In this document: positions 28,973 to 37,509 of the stretch, one piece after another
Numbering within the stretch: position 1 is the first letter of the stretch
Layout: every line of letters begins with the position of its first letter
DNA from: Pseudomonadota bacterium
GTDB taxonomy: Bacteria; Pseudomonadota; Gammaproteobacteria; Ga0077536
Length of the DNA: 64,000 nucleotides
Direction: 5' to 3'
Assembly: GCA_016719885.1 (NCBI GenBank)
Contig: JADJYF010000013.1
Span: 106,638 to 170,637 of the forward strand
Translations under genes and position numbers: made by a program
The notes under the pieces: model-generated
The model's database searches: none
Seen by the model: only the letters and a program-made list of their open reading frames with translations
Told to the model about the DNA's origin: nothing

Positions 28973-29898
28973 ACCTTGCCGGGCGCGGCCCGGGTCTCCA
29001 GCACCACGATCCCGGCGATGATGAGCGCGGTGCCGAGCATCTGGATGGGGTGCATGGCTTCGCCGAGGATCCAGGCCGCCAAGGCAAAGGTCGCCGGCGG
29101 GCCGATGGTGCTGACGATGGAAGCGCGCTGCGCGCCGATACGGCGGATGCTGGCGGAAAACAGGAACAACGGCAGCACGCTGGTGGTGACCGTCATGCCG
29201 ATGATCAGCGCCCAGTCACGCGGTGCAAGCGCGACGAAGCTGGCGACACTCGTACCTCCCATCACGGCCGCATGCAGCGTCAGCGCGATGGCGCCGGCGG
29301 TACTCGCGTAGAGCAGGAAAGGCGCGCTGCCGAGCACGGTCGCGACCCGCTCGTTGGCGATGAGGTAATAGGCAAAACCGGCCGCCGAGGCGAGCACCAG
29401 CGACGCGCCCAGACCATTGGCCTGCCACAGTCCCGCATCGAGCCCACCCACCGCGCAGGCGACGCCGAGATAGGTCAGCATCACCGCGATCAGCAACCGT
29501 GCCGACGGCCAGCGCCGCGCGGCGAGCGCACGCGCCAGCACCACCATGGCGGGATAGCTGAACAGCAGCACCCGCTCGAGACTGGCGTTGATCATGGTCA
29601 GCGCGACGAAATTCAGCCACGCGGCAGCGTAATGGCTGGCAAGGCCGGCCAGCATCGCGCCGGCGATGAGTCGCGGCTCGGCCGCGGCCAGCTCGCGCAA
29701 CGAAGTGCGATACAGGGCCCAGCCCCACACCAGGGGCAAGGTGAACCACGAACGCAGCAGCAGGATGGATTCGACCGCGACGCCATCGCGGAACAGGAGC
29801 TTGGCAAAGATGCCCTTGCCCGACACCAACAGCGCACCGAGCACCACCAGCGCGACGTCGCCGTGGCGCTGCCACCAGCGGGCCAGAACCGAGGCCAC
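28954..29898 (-). CDS. EamA/DMT-family transporter
   Basis: This 314-residue inner-membrane protein has about ten transmembrane helices arranged as two EamA repeats (residues 15-145 and 160-300), the drug/metabolite transporter architecture. The second repeat ends with the typical GPPATFALAAWILGE. Its 3' end overlaps lpxD by 19 nt on the opposite strand. The substrate cannot be inferred. Confidence 0.88.
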   Translation of the reverse strand: MASVLARWWQRHGDVALVVLGALLVSGKGIFAKLLFRDGVAVESILLLRSWFTLPLVWGWALYRTSLRELAAAEPRLIAGAMLAGLASHYAAAWLNFVALTMINASLERVLLFSYPAMVVLARALAARRWPSARLLIAVMLTYLGVACAVGGLDAGLWQANGLGASLVLASAAGFAYYLIANERVATVLGSAPFLLYASTAGAIALTLHAAVMGGTSVASFVALAPRDWALIIGMTVTTSVLPLFLFSASIRRIGAQRASIVSTIGPPATFALAAWILGEAMHPIQMLGTALIIAGIVVLETRAAPGKVQDSPA

Positions 29899-29956
29899 GA
29901 CTCAAGCGCCCGCGGGCGCGGCCGATGGGGCGCCGCGCCTTAGGCCGGCGCGACGC

Positions 29957-30865
29957 TCAAGCCGCACGCGGCGGCGGAAACACGCTGGCGCGGGTCATGC
30001 TGGCCTGCATCGGCGCCGCCAACGGGCCTTCCAGCCATTTCGAAGTGGCGACCACCTTGGCGATGTCGATACCGGTGGTGTAGCCCATGCGATGCAGAAG
30101 GTAGAGCACGTCCTCGGTGCCGACATTGCCGGTCGCGCCGGGCGCGAAGGGACATCCGCCCACCCCGCCGCAGCTGGCGTCGATGATGCGCACGCCGCTC
30201 TCGACCGCCGCGTACACATTGCCGATGCCGGTGCCACGGGTATTGTGGAAATGCATGCGCAGCGGTGTGGCGCCGATGCGCGGCCGTACCGCTTCCACCA
30301 GCCGCTTGACGTCCGAGGGCACCGCCACGCCGATGGTGTCGGCCAGCGCGATCTCGTCGACGCCCATGCCGTGCAGGCGCTCGGCGATCGCGACCACGGT
30401 GGCGGGCGCGACTTCGCCCTCGAAGGGGCAGCCGAAAGACGCGGCAATCGTCACGCCGAAATAGCGGCCGGCGTCCTGCGCGCGGCGCGCCAGCGAGGCG
30501 ATGAGTTCCAGCATGTCGGCCGAGGTTTTGCCCTGGTTGCGCAGGCAGAAGCTGTCGGTCGTGACCGCAGCGCAGTTGATCTGTCCGACGCCCGAAACCA
30601 GCGCACGCTCGAGCCCCTGTTCGTTCAATACCAAGCCGATATAGCTCACGCCCTCGCGACGCGGCAGGCGCGCGATGACCGCATCGGCATCGGCCATCTG
30701 CGGCACGCGCTTGGGATTGACGAAGCTCGCCACCTCGAGCCGCCGCACGCCGGCCTCGACCAGGCGCTCGATGAAGGCAAGCTTGGTCTCGGTATCGAGC
30801 AATTGCGGCTGTGCCTGTAGGCCGTCGCGTGGCCCGACCTCGACGATTTCGACCCGTTCACCCAT
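29957..30865 (-). CDS. Hydroxymethylglutaryl-CoA lyase family protein
   Basis: This 302-residue TIM-barrel HMGL-like enzyme cleaves HMG-CoA to acetoacetate and acetyl-CoA in characterised relatives. It shows VEVGPRDGLQ (metal and catalytic Arg region), HFHNTRGTGIGN (metal-binding His pair) and the signature GGVGGCPFAPGATGN carrying the catalytic Cys. The ATG at 30863-30865 follows CAGGAGTGAAG. No other leucine-degradation gene is nearby, so related lyases cannot be excluded. Confidence 0.88.
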   Translation of the reverse strand: MGERVEIVEVGPRDGLQAQPQLLDTETKLAFIERLVEAGVRRLEVASFVNPKRVPQMADADAVIARLPRREGVSYIGLVLNEQGLERALVSGVGQINCAAVTTDSFCLRNQGKTSADMLELIASLARRAQDAGRYFGVTIAASFGCPFEGEVAPATVVAIAERLHGMGVDEIALADTIGVAVPSDVKRLVEAVRPRIGATPLRMHFHNTRGTGIGNVYAAVESGVRIIDASCGGVGGCPFAPGATGNVGTEDVLYLLHRMGYTTGIDIAKVVATSKWLEGPLAAPMQASMTRASVFPPPRAA

Positions 30866-31042
30866 GAGCTTCACTCCTGCATGCGGCATGCGCTCGAAGT
30901 CGAGAAGCCGCTTTGAAAACCTGACCGCGATTGTAGCCAAAGGCGTCGCCGGCCGGCAGCGCGAAGAATCCGCGCCGTATGCGTGCAATCCGCGCAGGCG
31001 CCAGCCTCTATACTAGGGCCACGCTAACGGCCAGGAGTGAAC

Positions 31043-32395
31043 ATGGCGTCCTACGATTACGATCTCTTCATCATCGGTGGCGGCTCGGGCGGCGTGCGCG
31101 CCGGCCGCATGTCGGCGAGCTTCGGCGCGCGCGTGGCGATGGCCGAGGAGCGCTACATGGGCGGCACCTGCGTGAACGTCGGCTGCGTGCCGAAGAAGTT
31201 GTTCGCCTACGCCGCCCACGTGCACGAGGAAGTCCATGATGCGGCCGGCTTCGGCTGGAAGATTGCCGACGGCAGTTTCGACTGGCCGACCCTGGTCGCC
31301 AACAAGAACAAGGAAATCGAACGCCTGAACGGCATCTACCAGCGCCTGATGGACAACGCCGGTGTGACCGTGATGCACGAACGCGCGGTGTTGAAGGACG
31401 CCCACACCGTCACCGTCGGCGGTCGCGATATCACTGCCGAACGCATCCTGGTGGCGACCGGCGGCTGGCCCTACGTGCCGACCTTTCCGGGCAGTGAGCT
31501 CGCCATCAATTCCAACGACGCGTTCTTCCTCGAACGCCTGCCGAGGCGCGCGGTGGTGGTCGGCGGCGGCTATATCGCGGTTGAATTCGCCGGCATCTTC
31601 AATGGCCTCGGCTGCGAGACCACGCAGCTCTATCGCGGCCCGCTGTTCCTGCGCGGCTTCGACGATGACGCCCGGCATTTCCTCGCCGACGAGATGCAAA
31701 AGAAAGGCGTCAAGCTGCGCTTCGACACCGACGTCACGCGCATCAGCCGTGAAACCGACGGGCTGCGCCTGCATCTGAACGATGGCAGCACGCTGGACTG
31801 CGATCTGGTGATGTATGCGACCGGTCGCAAGCCCAACACCGCCAAGCTCGGCCTCGAAGCCTGCGGTGTGGCGCTGGACGACAATGGCGCGGTGAAGGTC
31901 AATGGCAACTATCAGACCAGTGTGCCGTCAATCTACGCCATCGGCGACGTCACCGACCGCATCAACCTGACGCCGGTCGCGCTGGCCGAAGGCATGGCCC
32001 TGGCCTGGCACCTGTATCGTGACCACGAACGTCCGGTGGATTACGAGTTCGTGCCGAGCGCGGTGTTCAGCCACCCCAACCTCGCAACGGTCGGCTATAC
32101 CGAGGCGCAGGCGCGCGAGAAGTACGGCGCGGTGACGGTGTTCAGATCCACTTTCACGCCACTCAAGCACACGCTGTCGGGCTCCAAGGAAAAGACCTTG
32201 ATGAAACTCATCGTCGATACCGCCAGCGATCGCGTGGTCGGCGCCCACATGGTGGGCCCCGATGCAGGGGAATCCATCCAGGGCCTGGCGGTCGCCATCA
32301 AGGCCGGCGCCACCAAGACCCTGTTCGACCGCACCATCGGCATCCATCCGACCTCGGCCGAGGAATGGGTGACGATGCGCGAGCCGGTGGCCTGA
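31043..32395 (+). CDS. gor: Glutathione-disulfide reductase
   Basis: This 450-residue flavoprotein, the length of Escherichia coli Gor, reduces GSSG with NADPH. FAD-binding GGGSGGVRAG is at residues 12-21, and the redox disulfide is GTCVNVGCVPKK (Cys43, Cys48). A second dinucleotide site VVVGGGYIAVEFAG follows, and the C-terminal HPTSAEEW contains the catalytic His. The ATG at 31043 is 5 nt after AGGAG; a GTG six bases upstream is less likely. It lies 66 nt before the peroxiredoxin and shares its direction. Confidence 0.93.
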   Translation: MASYDYDLFIIGGGSGGVRAGRMSASFGARVAMAEERYMGGTCVNVGCVPKKLFAYAAHVHEEVHDAAGFGWKIADGSFDWPTLVANKNKEIERLNGIYQRLMDNAGVTVMHERAVLKDAHTVTVGGRDITAERILVATGGWPYVPTFPGSELAINSNDAFFLERLPRRAVVVGGGYIAVEFAGIFNGLGCETTQLYRGPLFLRGFDDDARHFLADEMQKKGVKLRFDTDVTRISRETDGLRLHLNDGSTLDCDLVMYATGRKPNTAKLGLEACGVALDDNGAVKVNGNYQTSVPSIYAIGDVTDRINLTPVALAEGMALAWHLYRDHERPVDYEFVPSAVFSHPNLATVGYTEAQAREKYGAVTVFRSTFTPLKHTLSGSKEKTLMKLIVDTASDRVVGAHMVGPDAGESIQGLAVAIKAGATKTLFDRTIGIHPTSAEEWVTMREPVA

Positions 32396-32461
32396 GATCC
32401 GACATCGGTAGCGCGGTCGTAAACCAGTATCAGCCACGAGGCCACAACGAGGAGCGAGCGT

Positions 32462-33001
32462 ATGGATTTTCCCAAACTGCGGGCGCTGGCGGTGCTGCTA
32501 TGCGGCGCCGTCACCAGCCTGGCGAGCGGCCCGCTGCCGGCGGCGGATCTGGCGGTCGGCGATGTCGCGCCCGACTTCACGCTCGCCGGTTCCGACGGCA
32601 AACAACATCACCTCGCCGACTACCGCGGCACGGCCGTGGTGGTCGCGTGGTTCCCGAAAGCTTTCACCGGCGGCTGAACCGCGCAGTGCAAATCGCTCCG
32701 TGAGAGTGGTGCATTGTTGAAGAACTACAAGGTCGCCTACTTCATGGCGAGCACGGATGACGCCGAGACCAATACGAAATTCGCGGCCGAGACCGGCGCG
32801 GATTTTCCCATACTTGCCGACCCGGACAAGAAGGTCGCGGCCGACTACGGCGTGCTCGGCATGCTCGGCTTCGCCTCGCGCTGGACGTTCTACATCGACA
32901 AGGACGGCAAGATTGCCTATATCGACAAGGACGTGAGCGTGGTCAAGGCCGGCGCCGACACGGCGGCGCGGCTGGCGGCACTCGGAGTCGAGAAACGCTG
33001 A
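32462..33001 (+). CDS. Candidate selenocysteine-containing peroxiredoxin (in-frame TGA)
   Basis: The frame opens at ATG 32462 after GAGGAGCGAGCG, meets one TGA at 32675-32677, and continues uninterrupted in the same frame to a stop at 32999-33001: 179 residues if the TGA is read. The TGA is codon 72, in FPKAFTGG-U-TAQCKSLRE, where AhpC/TSA peroxiredoxins carry the peroxidatic Cys. Cys76 could be the resolving partner. Residues 1-28 look like a Sec signal peptide, so the mature protein would hold only U72 and C76 as redox residues. A hairpin starts 6 nt after the TGA (32684-32716). The gene lies 66 nt after gor. Alternatives are a Cys-to-stop mutation or sequencing error. Function as a peroxidase is inferred from the family. 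Confidence 0.8.
32684..32716 (+). promoter_or_regulatory. Candidate bacterial SECIS hairpin
   Basis: A lower stem of 7 pairs (32684-32690 with 32710-32716, one G-U) and an upper stem of 5 pairs (32694-32698 with 32704-32708, one G-U) surround an internal loop of 3 and 1 nt. The apical loop is CGUGA, with G at 32700, 22 nt after the TGA. Bacterial SECIS elements recognised by SelB have a loop G about 16-37 nt past the UGA, so the geometry fits. Confidence 0.7.
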
Positions 33002-33064
33002 GCGTGTCCGACGCTGCGTATGTGTGCGCACTGGCGGCGCCAACATGCATGAGGCGGACAGCGA

Positions 33065-34441
33065 TCATGGCGCGGGCGCACGCAGCAGGCGCCGCGTCAG
33101 GATCACGAAACGGCCGATCAGGAGAAACGACGCCACCCACAGCGCGGTGCTGAGGCCTATCCAGATGCCGGCGGCGCCGGCGCCGCCATGGCGGGCCAGC
33201 GCGTAGGCCAGCGTAAAGCCCACGCCCCAGTAGTTGAGCGCATTCAACACCAGCGGCACGCGGGTGTCTTTCAAACCGCGCAGCGCAAAGGCCGCCGCCA
33301 CTTGCAGGCCATCGGCCAACTGCAAGCTGGCGCCAATCTTGAACAGCGCCAGGGCGATCGCGACCACGGCTGCGTCCGTCGTGTAGAGCGCGATGATGCG
33401 AGGCGCGAAGCACCAGGTGGTCACCGCCGCCGTGGTGGTGCACAGGCCGCACAGCACGAAGCCGGTGTAACCGATGCGGCGCACGGCGTTGAAATCGCGC
33501 CGACCGACCGCCTGTCCCACGCACACCGTCAGCGCCATCGCAAAGCCGAGCGGCGCCATGAACACGATGCCGCAATAGTTGAGCGCGACCTGGTGGGCCG
33601 CGACCGCCGCGCTGCCCAGCGAGCCCATCAACATCGCCACGGCGGTGAACAATCCCGATTGCAGGAATAGCGACACGCCTATCGGCAGCCCCAAGGCCAG
33701 CAGGCGTTTCAGCGCCGCGATATCCGGACGTTCCAGCGCCCGCCACAAACCGAAGCGTCGGTAGTGCGGCGAGCTCAGCGTATGGCCCGCCAACAGCGCC
33801 AGCATCACCCAGAAGCTGAGCGCGCTGCCGAGGCCGCAGCCCGGCGCGCCGAGGGCGGGCATGCCGATAGCGCCAAACAGGAAGGCATAGTTGAGCAACA
33901 CGTTGAGCGGCAAGACCGCGGTCACGACCGTCATCACCGGCACCGTGCGGCCGACGCCTTCGTTCATCTGCTTCAAGGTGTGATAGCCATAGGCGCCGGG
34001 CACGCCCCACGACAGGTAGTCGAGATAGCCCTGCGCCAGCCGCGCCACCTCGTGTTCGATACCGACCGCCACCAGCAAGGGCGCGGTGTGGCGCATCGCC
34101 AGCATCACCAACAGCGAGACCAGCAGCGCGAGCCACAAACCCTGGCGCGTGTCGTGACCTATTTCGGCATCGCGCCCCGCGCCGAAATGCTGAGCGACCG
34201 TCGGGCCCAGCGCCATGATGGTGCCGAGCCCCAACAGGAACAACGCTATCCACACGCCATTGCCGATGGCGACGCCGGCGAGCTGCACCGAGCCCAGGCG
34301 CGCGGCCATCATGGTGTCGGCCACGCCGACACCGATGCTGGACAGGTTGTTGATGATGAGCGGCGCGCCGATCACGACCAGCGAGCGCAGGTCGGCGCGC
34401 AACTGCGCTGACCATGTCATGGCCATGTTCGCGCCCGCCAT
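33065..34441 (-). CDS. MATE-family multidrug efflux protein (NorM-like)
   Basis: This 458-residue protein has about twelve transmembrane helices in two six-helix halves, the MATE fold. MATE proteins export cationic compounds using Na+ or H+ gradients. The N-terminal half contains APLIINNLSSIGVGVADTMMA, typical of NorM. Three possible ATGs lie close together (34441, 34426, 34420); the first is used. It begins 16 nt after the ABC ATPase gene and is probably co-transcribed with it. Confidence 0.88.
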   Translation of the reverse strand: MAGANMAMTWSAQLRADLRSLVVIGAPLIINNLSSIGVGVADTMMAARLGSVQLAGVAIGNGVWIALFLLGLGTIMALGPTVAQHFGAGRDAEIGHDTRQGLWLALLVSLLVMLAMRHTAPLLVAVGIEHEVARLAQGYLDYLSWGVPGAYGYHTLKQMNEGVGRTVPVMTVVTAVLPLNVLLNYAFLFGAIGMPALGAPGCGLGSALSFWVMLALLAGHTLSSPHYRRFGLWRALERPDIAALKRLLALGLPIGVSLFLQSGLFTAVAMLMGSLGSAAVAAHQVALNYCGIVFMAPLGFAMALTVCVGQAVGRRDFNAVRRIGYTGFVLCGLCTTTAAVTTWCFAPRIIALYTTDAAVVAIALALFKIGASLQLADGLQVAAAFALRGLKDTRVPLVLNALNYWGVGFTLAYALARHGGAGAAGIWIGLSTALWVASFLLIGRFVILTRRLLRAPAP

Positions 34442-34457
34442 GACTGCGCGCGGCGCG

Positions 34458-36086
34458 TCAGGCCGCGTTGCCGATGGTCGGCACCGCGGCCAGCAACTGT
34501 TGCGTGTAGGCGTGTTGCGGCCGGTGCAGCACGTCGTCCACCGGCCCCTGTTCAATGATGCGACCATTGCGCATCACGGCGACATGGTGTGCGAGGTAGG
34601 CCACCACGCCGATGTTGTGGGTGACGAACAGGTAGCTCAGGCCCAGCCGCTCCTGGAGGTCTCGCAGCAATGACAGGATCTGCGCCTGCACCGACACGTC
34701 GAGCGCCGAGGTTGGTTCGTCGCACACGATAAGACGCGGCTCGACGGCGAGCGCGCGGGCAATGCAGATGCGCTGACGCTGACCGCCGGAAAATTCGTGG
34801 GGATATCGACGCGCATGCACGGCCTCCAGTCCCACCTGGGCGAGCAGCTCGGCAACGCGCGCATCGCGCTCGGCGGGGCCGGCGCCGATACCCTGCGCAA
34901 GCATGCCTTCCTTGATGATGTCGCCCACCACCATGCGCGGATTCATCGACGCCACCGGATCTTGAAAGACTATTTGCAGCGCGGCGCGCTGTCTGCGCAT
35001 GGCGGCGGCATCGAGCGTCGCGAGATCGACGCCGGCGAATTCGACGCTGCCGCCGGCCAACGGCGCCAGGCGCAGAATGCCCTTGCCCATGGTGGTCTTG
35101 CCGCAGCCCGACTCGCCGACGATGGCCAGCGTGCGACCCTGCTCGACGCACAAGGTCACACCGTCGACCGCGCGCAAGGCGCCGACCTTGCGCTTGAACA
35201 GGCCGCGGCGGATGGGAAACTCGACCGCCAGGTCGCGCACTTCCAGCAACGGCGCGGCTGGCGTCGCGGACGGTGCATACCCTTCGCGCACGCGCTTGTC
35301 CCAGCTCGGCAAGGCGTCGAAAAGCTGGCGTGAATACGCATGCTGGGGGTTGGCATAGAACGCGTCGCGCGTGCCGCTCTCGACCAGCCGCCCTTGGCGC
35401 ATCACCAGCACCCGGTCAGCTATCTGGTAGGCGACGGCGAGATCGTGGGTGATGAACAGGATGCCCATGCCACGACGCTTCTGCTCGGCCTTGATGAGAT
35501 CCAGCACTTGCGCCTGGATTGTCACGTCCAGCGCGGTGGTCGGCTCGTCGGCGATCAGCAGCCGCGGCTGGGCGGCGAGCGCAATGGCAATCATCACGCG
35601 CTGCTTCATGCCGCCGGAAAACTGGTGCGGGTACTGGTCGAGGCGCGCGGCGGCGTCGCTGATGCCCACCGCCTCCAGCAGCTCGATGCTGCGTGCGCGC
35701 AAGGCCGCGCCGCGCAGTCCCTGGTGACGTACCAAGGCCTCACCCAGCTGCGCGCCGATGCGCATGACGGGATTGAGCGACGATTGCGGCTCCTGGAAGA
35801 TCATGCCGACCGCCGCGCCGCGCACGTCACGCATACGGTATTCGGGCAGCTTGAAAAGATCCTGTCCCGCGAGGCGCACCGCGCCGCTGACTATCCTGGC
35901 GGTGGCCGGCAACAGTCGCGTGATGGCGAGCGCGGCCATCGATTTGCCGCTGCCCGATTCGCCGACCAGCACCACCGTCTCGCCGGCGGCGACCGCGAAC
36001 GACAGCCCGTCCACCGCGCGCACCGCATGGGGCTCGGCGCCGAAATGAATGGCCAGGTCTTCGACTTCCAGCAGGGTGCTGCTCAT
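34458..36086 (-). CDS. Oligopeptide ABC transporter, fused dual ATPase (YejF-like)
   Basis: This 542-residue protein contains two complete ABC ATPase domains. The first has Walker A GESGSGKS and signature FSGGMKQR; the second has GESGCGKT and FSGGQRQR. DEPTTALD and DEPTSALD carry the two Walker B motifs. The oligopeptide-type C-terminal region follows each domain. A single fused ATPase is characteristic of YejF, unlike the separate OppD/OppF. The ATG at 36084-36086 is chosen where homology starts. Confidence 0.92.
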   Translation of the reverse strand: MSSTLLEVEDLAIHFGAEPHAVRAVDGLSFAVAAGETVVLVGESGSGKSMAALAITRLLPATARIVSGAVRLAGQDLFKLPEYRMRDVRGAAVGMIFQEPQSSLNPVMRIGAQLGEALVRHQGLRGAALRARSIELLEAVGISDAAARLDQYPHQFSGGMKQRVMIAIALAAQPRLLIADEPTTALDVTIQAQVLDLIKAEQKRRGMGILFITHDLAVAYQIADRVLVMRQGRLVESGTRDAFYANPQHAYSRQLFDALPSWDKRVREGYAPSATPAAPLLEVRDLAVEFPIRRGLFKRKVGALRAVDGVTLCVEQGRTLAIVGESGCGKTTMGKGILRLAPLAGGSVEFAGVDLATLDAAAMRRQRAALQIVFQDPVASMNPRMVVGDIIKEGMLAQGIGAGPAERDARVAELLAQVGLEAVHARRYPHEFSGGQRQRICIARALAVEPRLIVCDEPTSALDVSVQAQILSLLRDLQERLGLSYLFVTHNIGVVAYLAHHVAVMRNGRIIEQGPVDDVLHRPQHAYTQQLLAAVPTIGNAA

Positions 36087-36099
36087 GGGCGAGGTGTCC

Positions 36100-37509
36100 T
36101 CATTCGAGATCACGCAGGCGCGGGTCGAACGCATCGCGCACCGCATCGGCGAAAATGTTGGCCGCCAGCACCAGTGCGAACATCAGCACGAACGCGGCGC
36201 CCAGCGACCACCACACCACCGGCTCGCGCGCGAGTTCCAGGCGCGCGCCGTTGATCATGTTGCCCCAGGATTCCATGCTCGGGTCGACGCCGATGTCGAT
36301 ATAGGTCAACACCGCTTCGGCGAGCACCAGGCCGCTGAAATCGAGCACGATGGAAATCATCACGATGTGCATGATGTTGGGCAGGATATGGCGCGCCAGG
36401 ATCTTGCCGTTGGACACGCCGAAGGCCCGCGCCGCCTCGATGAAATCGACCGCGCGCAGCTTCAGCGCCTCGCCGCGCAGGTAACGGCACAGGCCGGTCC
36501 AGGCGGTCACGCCGAGTATCATGCACAGCGCCAGCAGGCGCAGATCGGCGCGCGCGGCGAGGCTGGCATAGGCGTCCGCGTGGCGCGCCATGTAGACCTC
36601 GAGCATCAAGGCCGCGGCCGCCACCAGCAGCACGCCGGGAATGGATGACAAGGTCGTGTAGAGATACTGGATCACATCGTCCACCCAGCCGCCGAAGTAA
36701 CCCGCCACCAGCCCCAGCACGAGCGCGAAGGGCAGCATCACGAGCGTGGTGAGCGTGCCGATGAGCAGGCCCGTACGTATGCTCTTCAACGCCTGGTAGA
36801 GCACATCGTTGCCGACCTGGTCGGTGCCGAACACGTGGTAGTAAGGCGCGAGTTCGACCACGCAGCCGAACAGGAGACTCAGTATCGCGAGCGTGCCGAG
36901 TATCGCGCGCCACGGCACCTGGCTCTCACCGCGCAGCATCGACAGTGCCGTCGCCTGCCACGGCGCGCGCGCGCGCCGCGCGCATAAGCCCACCACCAGC
37001 GCCATCTGCAGCGCGGCCAAGCCCAGGCCGAGCAGGATGCCGCCGATGAGTCGCGCGGCGATATCCGGCCCGCGTTCACTGGCCGGGTCGCGCAAGTGCG
37101 CACCGCCATGTTCGAGACGCGGAAAGGCGCGTGAATTGGAACCGTCGGCGAGCTCGACGATCTCCTTGGCATAGGCTTCGGCCGCGAAGGGCGCGGAGTA
37201 GGTGCGTTCGACACCGCTACGCAGAGGTCCCGCCAGCACGTCGAACACGCTGGTGAGATCGCGGCTGTAGGCGCCGCCACCATGGCCCGCGGCGGTGACG
37301 CGAAAATGCAGCGAATCGAGCAATGCGATGGCGAGATAGGCCGCCAGCACCACCGCCGCCGCCATGCCGAGCGGCTGTCGTGCGACCTGTCGCCACGGCG
37401 CGCGCAGGTGTTCGTGTCGTCGCGCATACCAGACATAGGCCGCCACGGCCGCCAGCAGCACGAAGAACAGCATATCGGTCTTGAGCAGCACCGGTTCGAT
37501 GCCACTCAT
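36100..37509 (-). CDS. Oligopeptide ABC transporter permease (YejE-like)
   Basis: This permease has 469 residues against about 340 in Escherichia coli YejE. The C-terminal 300 residues form a standard DppC-type permease with the EAA loop (EAARAFGVSNGKILARHILPN). The N-terminal third carries extra transmembrane helices and a soluble loop with FAAEAYAKEIVELADGSNSRAFPRLEHGGAHL, a feature also seen in Yej permeases. The ATG at 37507-37509 overlaps the upstream permease by 4 nt. Confidence 0.88.
   Translation of the reverse strand: MSGIEPVLLKTDMLFFVLLAAVAAYVWYARRHEHLRAPWRQVARQPLGMAAAVVLAAYLAIALLDSLHFRVTAAGHGGGAYSRDLTSVFDVLAGPLRSGVERTYSAPFAAEAYAKEIVELADGSNSRAFPRLEHGGAHLRDPASERGPDIAARLIGGILLGLGLAALQMALVVGLCARRARAPWQATALSMLRGESQVPWRAILGTLAILSLLFGCVVELAPYYHVFGTDQVGNDVLYQALKSIRTGLLIGTLTTLVMLPFALVLGLVAGYFGGWVDDVIQYLYTTLSSIPGVLLVAAAALMLEVYMARHADAYASLAARADLRLLALCMILGVTAWTGLCRYLRGEALKLRAVDFIEAARAFGVSNGKILARHILPNIMHIVMISIVLDFSGLVLAEAVLTYIDIGVDPSMESWGNMINGARLELAREPVVWWSLGAAFVLMFALVLAANIFADAVRDAFDPRLRDLE

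Noticed and set aside
32462..32677. Short 71-residue peroxiredoxin fragment ending at TGA as a complete gene
   Set aside because: It stops exactly before the catalytic residue while the same frame continues for 107 conserved codons; readthrough explains the region better.
32714..33001. Separate downstream gene starting at TTG
   Set aside because: It lacks a ribosome site and begins in the middle of the thioredoxin fold, in the same frame as the upstream part.
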